From IMG/VR virus record IMGVR_UViG_3300025840_005106, positions 1 through 28,627 of that record: a stretch of 28,627 nt of DNA. One strand, 5' to 3'. The position numbers were made by a program, and so were the translations under genes. Below are positions 23,600-28,627 of this stretch, one piece after another (the stretch's first letter is position 1; the number at the start of each line of letters is the position of its first letter). Source of the DNA: a virus. The notes below the pieces were generated by a model that was given only the letters and a program-made list of their open reading frames with translations, ran no database searches and was not told the DNA's origin.

Positions 23600-24141
23600 G
23601 TTTCCCTAATAACCCAATTGTAACCGGCATTTCCACCCCTCAACAGCCATTGTATATAGTTGTCGTCTTTTTGTGGTTCACCTTTAAAACTTTCATTTAA
23701 GGTTACATTTTTTGAGTGAGAATCAAAAAACTTTTTAAACTCTAATATTGTTTCTAAACTAACAGAATCTGATTTGTGAATTGATTCAAATACATTAGAT
23801 TTTTTACCACTCTTTTTTAAGTACCACAAACCCTTTTTAATATTCTCTTTTACGACCTTAGGTATACGTATCTTACCGACACTTTCATCAATAACGATTT
23901 TAAGGTCACCAGTCCCTTTAAAAATTCTGTGATAGGTCTCTTTAGGTATAAAGTATTTCTGTCCCTCCTGCAAGACCTGAGGTAGTTCATTGTCCATTTG
24001 TAACATCCAACCATTACTTGATTCCACAAAAACCTCACGGTCTTCACGGTCACGGTGCCATACCAACTCTTCAGAGTCCACATTTTCAGTAAAAACTCTT
24101 CTGAATTTATTCTTACCCAAATCTTCTTGATTGTATACCAT
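23584..24141 (-). CDS. Cupin-like protein
   Basis: This minus-strand gene encodes 185 residues from the ATG at 24141 (TAATG overlap with the upstream gene's stop); a TTG two codons earlier is less likely. Residues of about 28-90 look like a cupin barrel: LVWHRDREDREVFVES, a NGWMLQMD turn, ELPQVLQEGQKYFIPKETYH (with the His typical of the second cupin motif), RIFKGTGDLKIVI. The C-terminal half has SLETILEFKKFF and ends in a Gly-containing NAGYNWVIRE. Similar cupins occur in T4-like phages without assigned function. Metal ligands are partly present (the His of WHRD and YHR). It may bind a small molecule or protein. Confidence 0.58.
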   Translation of the reverse strand: MVYNQEDLGKNKFRRVFTENVDSEELVWHRDREDREVFVESSNGWMLQMDNELPQVLQEGQKYFIPKETYHRIFKGTGDLKIVIDESVGKIRIPKVVKENIKKGLWYLKKSGKKSNVFESIHKSDSVSLETILEFKKFFDSHSKNVTLNESFKGEPQKDDNYIQWLLRGGNAGYNWVIRETKKRV

Positions 24142-25484
24142 TACCAATATCTTCCTGGAACATTGTTCCCAAAATCTTTATGTGCTCTACACGCCCAATA
24201 ACCTGCTTTAGTTCTGTCTTTTTTCTTTTCACACTGATGTCTTGCCGCAAATGATGCACGAGCGGCAGGGTCATTCCATTTAGCCGTCATAACAGGTGAA
24301 CCATAAGATACTTTAACAATCTTACCTGTTTTAGGATTTCTAACATAAACATACCATTTTTTAGAACCCCCCTTTTTTGGTTTACCCAATTCAACTTTTT
24401 TACCCTGATATTCGGCTTCGTTAATCATCGGGAAATCCAATGGTAATCTTTCACCTTCATAGATAAAGAACTTACCCAAATCCGAATCCAATATTTCATT
24501 ATCTTCTTCATTAAAGTAATGTCCCTCATTTCTTAATTTTCTGGCTTCTTTTATTATTTCAAAATACTTTTCACTACCCACTCTGTATACGTTCTCTGAC
24601 ACGGGGATATTGTTATCAATATGATATTGTAATTCTTCTGAAATGTTTTGTTTCTTTTCAACATAAGAAGATAAAACACTTTTGATTGATTCTTTTAAAT
24701 TTTTCATTGTTATTTTTGAAGGTTTATCCATAAAGTCATAATATTGATTATATAACCTCATTAATTTATAGTAATCCATTTCTTTATCTATCTTTTCAAA
24801 TTCGTTGGATAACCATTGTTCACCATTAAGGTGTTCGTTATTTAGTTCATCATATACTAATGACCTTCCGTGTTCTCCACCCCATCCACGATAGATACCA
24901 AATTTTGAATTGTTTAATCTCTCAGACAACTCTTTGTCTTTAATAATCAAATATACCAATACACCGCCAATGATGTGTTCATCAAACATCTCATCACTAT
25001 CTCTATTTGTTGTACACCACTTTGTATTGGCTCCATACTTACAAGAAGCGTTGTGTGTTAAAGGGGCAACCAATAAATAAGTCTCATCCTCATATAACTT
25101 TTGGTATTCGTCTGACGATACTTTAAACTTCTCTACAACCAAATTAACCAATTGTTCTGTAGATTCTTTTTTTGTTTTTTTCTTATGTGATGTCATTATA
25201 GGTTTTTGACCCTTACCTGTTTGAGTATCTTTCTTTTCGGCTCTTCTTTTTTGTGCACATGCACTCTTTTTTTCCGCAGCAGACATTTTACCCGCAACAC
25301 CCGCAGCTCTACATTTAGGATACGCACCCTTATCGGCATCTGACCTACCACATGGGGGGTGTTTACCATCCTTGTCTTTTCTACAAATGTCTACCCATGG
25401 CCCCTTAGGTTGTTTACTACCTTTTGGTTTCTTTTTTTTACCAAACCAAACGGCCAAATCTTCACTTAAAATATATTCAGGCAT
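24141..25484 (-). CDS. Multi-module phage protein (Cys/Lys-rich modules and WCT domain)
   Basis: The 447-residue protein starts at the ATG at 25484 (MPEYILSEDL); an upstream in-frame start would add 31 hydrophobic, AT-rich residues that cover the divergent promoter region, so it is rejected. Three modules are seen. Residues 30-83 are a Cys/Lys-rich unit (WVDICRKDKDGKHPPCG, YPKCRA, MSAAEKKSACAQKRR) with Cys at 34, 45, 58 and 76. Residues 130-200 hold a LLVAPLTHNASCKYGANTKW segment ending in WCTT and then VLVYLIIKDK. Residues 362-447 are a basic C-terminal unit (YGSPVMTAKWNDPAARASFA, then RHQC and YWACRAH). All three unit types recur separately in phage proteins of unknown function. A virion or DNA-linked role is possible. 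Confidence 0.72.
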   Translation of the reverse strand: MPEYILSEDLAVWFGKKKKPKGSKQPKGPWVDICRKDKDGKHPPCGRSDADKGAYPKCRAAGVAGKMSAAEKKSACAQKRRAEKKDTQTGKGQKPIMTSHKKKTKKESTEQLVNLVVEKFKVSSDEYQKLYEDETYLLVAPLTHNASCKYGANTKWCTTNRDSDEMFDEHIIGGVLVYLIIKDKELSERLNNSKFGIYRGWGGEHGRSLVYDELNNEHLNGEQWLSNEFEKIDKEMDYYKLMRLYNQYYDFMDKPSKITMKNLKESIKSVLSSYVEKKQNISEELQYHIDNNIPVSENVYRVGSEKYFEIIKEARKLRNEGHYFNEEDNEILDSDLGKFFIYEGERLPLDFPMINEAEYQGKKVELGKPKKGGSKKWYVYVRNPKTGKIVKVSYGSPVMTAKWNDPAARASFAARHQCEKKKDRTKAGYWACRAHKDFGNNVPGRYW

Positions 25485-25517
25485 ACTTGATTTTTTTATC
25501 CTTTTTGTTATATATAT

Positions 25518-25525
25518 TATAAATA
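25518..25525 (+). promoter_or_regulatory. Candidate T4-type late promoter (TATAAATA)
   Basis: TATAAATA is an exact match to the T4 late promoter -10 element, which the gp55-type sigma factor reads. It lies in the 57-base divergent gap, 16 bases before the ATG of the plus-strand gene at 25542, at a distance that gives a start near 25531 and a very short leader. A gp55-like protein is encoded in the same window. In DNA this AT-rich the 8-mer is expected several times by chance, so only its position gives weight. Confidence 0.4.
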
Positions 25526-25541
25526 TCAAAGAAAACCGATT

Positions 25542-25823
25542 ATGGAGGATACTCAAGAACAAAATCAAGAACAACAACCTGCAGGGACACTATTTGAAAT
25601 TATCAATTATTATTCAAATGAAGATTTGAGTAAGTTTGTTGACCAAATGACACAGGAACAAGCATTATATTGTGTAATACATGCAACACGCTCAGGACAC
25701 AGAAGAGGAGCTTACGGAATGGAAGAATCAGAAGTCATTTCAAAAGCAATAAGGGTTTTAACAACTCCACCACCATTATCGGAAAATGATTTTCCTGAAC
25801 CTGAAATTCATAAAGCTGAATAA
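25542..25823 (+). CDS. Hypothetical protein (93 residues)
   Basis: This acidic, helical protein has a Gln/Glu-rich N-terminus (MEDTQEQNQEQQPAG) and a core with two helices (TLFEIINYYSNEDLSKFVDQ and QALYCVIHATRSGHRRG), ending with a Pro-rich tail. No named family is recognised; similar short proteins occur in T4-like genomes. It stands alone on the plus strand, divergent from the multi-module gene, with a late-type promoter candidate before it and a strong hairpin terminator right after it, so it is likely its own transcription unit. Confidence 0.68.
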   Translation: MEDTQEQNQEQQPAGTLFEIINYYSNEDLSKFVDQMTQEQALYCVIHATRSGHRRGAYGMEESEVISKAIRVLTTPPPLSENDFPEPEIHKAE

Positions 25824-25833
25824 TATTTTAATT

Positions 25834-25859
25834 GAGGACTTATTAGTCCTCTTTTTTTT
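25834..25859 (+). terminator. Intrinsic terminator
   Basis: GAGGACT (25834-25840) and AGTCCTC (25845-25851) form a perfect 7-base stem with a TATT loop, followed by eight T from 25852. It ends the 93-residue gene that stops at 25823. The remaining gap to 25906 is A-rich with no clear promoter for the next gene, so read-through or an unseen promoter may serve it. Confidence 0.88.
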
Positions 25860-25906
25860 GCCCAATAAAAACTAAATAAACAAAAATAAAATCAAAAAAA
25901 AACAAA

Positions 25907-26737
25907 ATGAAAAACACAAAAACGTACAATGAATTAGTACAGAAGATGAGAGAATTCTTCTTAAACAAAAACTTCAAAGAAGTTCCTACACAAAGTAGAT
26001 TATCAATTTTGGCTGCGTGTGAAAATCCACACTCTGTAAAAACCTTTGAATACTCAGGTGAAATTTGGCCATTACCACAAACAGGTCAAATGTGGTTGGA
26101 GTATGAATTACTTAAAAACCCTGAGTGGGAAGGTGTATTCTGTGTTTCAACATCTTACAGAGAAGAGAAAGAACCAATACCAGGTAGGCACGAACTTATC
26201 TTCCCTATGTTTGAATTTGAATCAAAAGGTGGAATCGAAGAAATGTTAAAACTTGAGTCTGAATTATTAGAATGGTTAGGTTTTGATGAACCTGTAGAAG
26301 TTGACTATAATGATGTATGTGAAGAATATGGTGGTGTGAGAATTTTAGAGAATGAACACGAACAAAGAATGTGGGACGAAAAAGGTTCGGTTGTTTCATT
26401 ACAACACTTTCCATTAAGAACAAACCCTTTTTGGAATATGAAACACAAAGGAGATGGTATCTTTAATAAAGTAGATGTTATTCTATATGGTCAAGAAACT
26501 ATAGGTTCGGCAGAACGTTCCTCTAATGTTGAAGAAATGAGAGAAATGTTTTATACAATCGAAAATGGTGGTTATTCCGCCAAGTTGTTTGAACTGTTTG
26601 GTAAAGAAAGAGTTGAAAAAGAATTGGAAGAATTCTTATCGTTTAATTTCTTCCCTCGTTTTGGAGGTGGAATCGGTATGACTCGTTTAGCTAGAGCATA
26701 TGAATTAATGAAAGAAGAACAACTTGCGGTTGTTTAA
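25907..26737 (+). CDS. Class II aminoacyl-tRNA synthetase-like protein (Asp/Asn-type catalytic core only)
   Basis: The 276-residue protein is the catalytic domain of a class II synthetase in the AspRS/AsnRS group. PLPQTGQMWLEYELL (residues 56-70) corresponds to the QSPQ-type segment, STSYREEKEPIPGRHELIFP holds motif 2 with its Arg and is followed by MFEFES, and FFPRFGGGIGMTRLARAYEL near 251-270 is motif 3 with its Arg. The OB-fold anticodon-binding domain of true AspRS/AsnRS is absent, and the protein starts directly with a short helix. Similar cores include archaeal asparagine synthetase-related proteins, which use the fold to amidate aspartate. So it may make an amino acid adenylate without charging a tRNA. 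Its substrate is unknown. It ends at a bidirectional terminator. Confidence 0.77.
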   Translation: MKNTKTYNELVQKMREFFLNKNFKEVPTQSRLSILAACENPHSVKTFEYSGEIWPLPQTGQMWLEYELLKNPEWEGVFCVSTSYREEKEPIPGRHELIFPMFEFESKGGIEEMLKLESELLEWLGFDEPVEVDYNDVCEEYGGVRILENEHEQRMWDEKGSVVSLQHFPLRTNPFWNMKHKGDGIFNKVDVILYGQETIGSAERSSNVEEMREMFYTIENGGYSAKLFELFGKERVEKELEEFLSFNFFPRFGGGIGMTRLARAYELMKEEQLAVV

Positions 26738-26757
26738 GATTAATAACATATTAAATT

Positions 26758-26787
26758 AAAAAAGGGGACCGATTGGTCCCCTTTCTA
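26758..26787. terminator. Bidirectional hairpin terminator
   Basis: AAAGGGGACC (26761-26770) and GGTCCCCTTT (26775-26784) form a 10-base perfect stem with a GATT loop. A run of A before it gives a T-tract on the minus strand, and TTTCTATTT follows on the plus strand. It lies between the convergent synthetase-like gene and the capsid gene and can serve both. The strong stem suits a highly expressed capsid transcript. Confidence 0.9.
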
Positions 26788-26807
26788 TTTATTCAGTTTG
26801 AGTTAAA

Positions 26808-28627
26808 TTATCTCAATTCTCTCAAGTCGAATGTTCTAACACCATCAACAATGATTCTACCATAGAAACGGTTGTTAACCATTTTCTTAGCGTATCTTGT
26901 CATGATACCCTTGATAGGTGTAAAGTTGAATGGGTTGTACATAGTTGGAGTCAACTGAAGAGGTACATATGGTGCGTAAACGTAACCTGTATCCAACAAA
27001 GAGTTACCTTTGTGTCCTAACAATACTGTGTTAGGTGGGAAGTATGGGTCACGGTAAACCTGATATCTACCTGCCAAAGTACCAACTCTCTCGATACCCA
27101 TGTTGTACTGGTCTTGGTCTGGAGATGCATTTGAAACGTGGAAGTACTCCAAGTCATCAAAGATTGCAGAGATTTCAGAAGAAACAACAATCCAGTTAGC
27201 ACCACCTCTCAATGTAGATTTGTGAATCTGAGCAGAGATTTGGTTGATAGCTGTGATTAATGTTTGGTTCCAGTCTTTCTGAGTGTATTGAGTTAATGGA
27301 TTAGCTGCAGTTCCTCTCTTCCATCCGTTGTAGTCCCAACGTAATGTCCAAGCTGCACCTTTTCTCAAGTCTCTTAAGATTTCACGGTCGATTTCAGCCG
27401 CCACTTGCTCAGACAATAAAGCTGTCAATTCAGCTTCAGCGTCGATGTTGTGGAAAGCAGAAACGTCTTGTGCTAATTCAGGTGACCATTGAGCTCTCAA
27501 CTTTCTTTCTGTAACAGAAACAGTTACTGACTCTAAGTCAAATGAAACTTCACCAATCTCATCTTCGAATTCCAAGTTCTTATAGATTCTATAAGTACAT
27601 GTGAACTGTCCTGCAGCTGGTGCCGCATTTGAAGGTAAAGTTATACCTGAATATCCATCAAGAGATGCTGCACCAATAGATGCAGGAACTTGACAGTCAA
27701 CTTCTAAGTAAATGATACCATTAGCATCACAGATGTTATCGTAGTAACCACCGTTACCTGAACCAGGCCATGAAGCCTGTGTGTTAGTACCGTACTGAAC
27801 AATACCCTTACCATATTTCTGAGTAACAACTCTGAAGATAAGTGCAGATGTACCCAAACCTGAGAATGCACCTGTAGTTTGTACAGCCTTAACTTGTAAG
27901 TCAGATAAGAAAGTTTCCGTATCTTGTTCGTTTCCATCAGGACCGATAAGTTTACCTTGTCCTGCACTTGAGAAACCTGACAATGCAATGATAGCTTTTC
28001 TGTGGATTGGACCACCTGTAGTAGCACCAGCTGTAGTACCACCATTAATAGTAGTGTATACACCTTCAACTAATTCGCCATTAGACCATACTTGAGTTAC
28101 TGCGTTAGAAGTTACAGAAGTATAAGCTCCTTTTGAATAGTCGAATAATCCTGGAGGGTCCAAAGTTGGTTCGTCACCCTCGTAGAAACGGTCATACAAG
28201 TTTTTACCTGTAGAGTAACCTGATTCTGGAGTTTGTGATGCACTTGCATTTGGTGCCCCGAAAGGTGCGTAGTGAGGATTGTCATATACAGTAGCTGTAT
28301 CATAACCCTGAATTTTAGGTACGAAGTAGAACAATTTACCGATAGGTAAGTTCATAGCTTGTACAGAAACGATGTCGTTTGCCAATAATTTAGAGAAAAC
28401 TCTTCTAACGATTGGGAAAACAACAGTTTCGAATGAACCTGAATTGTCAGTTGATGCAGCTTCGTTGATTAAGTGTGAAGCTTGGTTTTCATACAACTGA
28501 GCCATGTTTTCTTTAACGTGACCTTTAAGACCCTCTAAGAATCCTAATTTGTCCCATTTGTTGATTGTGTCTTCTTTGATAACTTTCAAGTGCTTAAGAC
28601 CGATGTTACCAACAAGACCTGATTCTA
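26808..28627 (-). CDS. gp23: Major capsid protein, T4 gp23-like (N-terminus beyond window)
   Basis: The C-terminal third follows gp23: RKLRAQWSPELAQDVSAFHN, DAEAELTALLSEQVAAEIDR, a WIVVSSEISAIFDDLE strand, then RVGTLAGRYQVYRDPYFPPN, LLGHKG, YVYAPYVPL, FNFTPIKGIMTRYAKKM and a final FYGRIIVDGV. These are conserved blocks of the HK97-fold T4-type capsid subunit. The reading frame is open to the right edge; at least 605 residues are visible and the true start is outside, with an in-frame TTG at 28589 not convincing. It is longer than T4 gp23 (521), mostly from a Gly/Ser/Thr-rich insert in the first half. Base composition is clearly less AT-rich than in the glycan genes, which fits strong expression. 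Confidence 0.9.
   Translation of the reverse strand, partial: ESGLVGNIGLKHLKVIKEDTINKWDKLGFLEGLKGHVKENMAQLYENQASHLINEAASTDNSGSFETVVFPIVRRVFSKLLANDIVSVQAMNLPIGKLFYFVPKIQGYDTATVYDNPHYAPFGAPNASASQTPESGYSTGKNLYDRFYEGDEPTLDPPGLFDYSKGAYTSVTSNAVTQVWSNGELVEGVYTTINGGTTAGATTGGPIHRKAIIALSGFSSAGQGKLIGPDGNEQDTETFLSDLQVKAVQTTGAFSGLGTSALIFRVVTQKYGKGIVQYGTNTQASWPGSGNGGYYDNICDANGIIYLEVDCQVPASIGAASLDGYSGITLPSNAAPAAGQFTCTYRIYKNLEFEDEIGEVSFDLESVTVSVTERKLRAQWSPELAQDVSAFHNIDAEAELTALLSEQVAAEIDREILRDLRKGAAWTLRWDYNGWKRGTAANPLTQYTQKDWNQTLITAINQISAQIHKSTLRGGANWIVVSSEISAIFDDLEYFHVSNASPDQDQYNMGIERVGTLAGRYQVYRDPYFPPNTVLLGHKGNSLLDTGYVYAPYVPLQLTPTMYNPFNFTPIKGIMTRYAKKMVNNRFYGRIIVDGVRTFDLRELR

Noticed and set aside
25485-25577. 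31-residue hydrophobic N-terminal extension of the multi-module protein as a signal peptide
   Set aside because: It would cover the divergent promoter gap and overlap the neighbouring gene; the ATG at 25484 gives a natural start.
25372-25629. Plus-strand open frame across the divergent gap
   Set aside because: It is antisense to the multi-module gene and overlaps the well-supported 93-residue gene; its hydrophobic sequence looks like translated AT-rich non-coding DNA.
25907-26737. True asparaginyl- or aspartyl-tRNA synthetase
   Set aside because: The anticodon-binding OB-fold domain is absent and the length is far below the family's.
27017-28303. Several minus-strand open frames within the capsid gene
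   Set aside because: They are other-frame shadows of the conserved gp23-like frame and have low-complexity content.
1-28627. tRNA genes, CRISPR arrays, transposons or attachment sites
   Set aside because: No cloverleaf, regular repeat array, transposase or flanking direct repeat was seen by reading; small or diverged cases could be missed without a computed scan.

Overview
The window looks like part of the genome of a T4-like tailed phage (myovirus), not a bacterial chromosome. It encodes a gp23-type major capsid protein (minus strand, right end), a gp5-like baseplate hub protein, a gp55-like late sigma factor, a PhoH-like ATPase and several Lys/Cys-rich phage modules. Genes are packed with overlaps or gaps of a few bases, and no stretch over 100 bases lacks a gene. 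The sequence is very AT-rich. Starts mostly lack Shine-Dalgarno sequences, and one intergenic promoter matches the Bacteroidota -7 box (TAnnTTTG). A Bacteroidota-like host is therefore plausible, but this is inference.

Layout. (1) 1-12934, plus strand: a nearly gapless glycan island of 14 genes. It holds a partial methyltransferase, UDP-galactopyranose mutase, GT10- and GT11-type fucosyltransferase-like enzymes, a DUF115-like protein, a cytidylyltransferase/aminotransferase fusion, a TIM-barrel isomerase-like protein, an SDR, a GmhA-type isomerase, a short NeuB-type synthase, a HAD protein, a glycosyltransferase, an Fcl/ColC-type epimerase-reductase, a ColD-type dehydratase and GDP-mannose 4,6-dehydratase. 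(2) 12960-17178, plus: PhoH, a HAD-like protein, a small unknown, a GT-B and a GT-A glycosyltransferase, and the late sigma factor. (3) 17206-23388, plus: virion and baseplate block. (4) 23420-28627: small genes in mixed orientation separated by hairpin terminators, then the capsid gene on the minus strand.

How the genes fit together. GMD would convert GDP-mannose to GDP-4-keto-6-deoxymannose. The neighbouring DegT-fold protein has His-His where aminotransferases have their PLP lysine, the hallmark of ColD, the 3-dehydratase of colitose synthesis that uses this same keto sugar. The Fcl/ColC-type enzyme would finish GDP-L-fucose or GDP-L-colitose, and the GT10 and GT11 proteins are natural users of such donors. 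A second module (SIS isomerase, PEP-condensing NeuB-like synthase, HAD, CMP-transferase fused to a class IV aminotransferase, SDR, TIM barrel) resembles a route to a CMP-activated ulosonic acid. Together these suggest the phage either remodels host surface glycans or decorates its own particle. Neither is shown by sequence alone.
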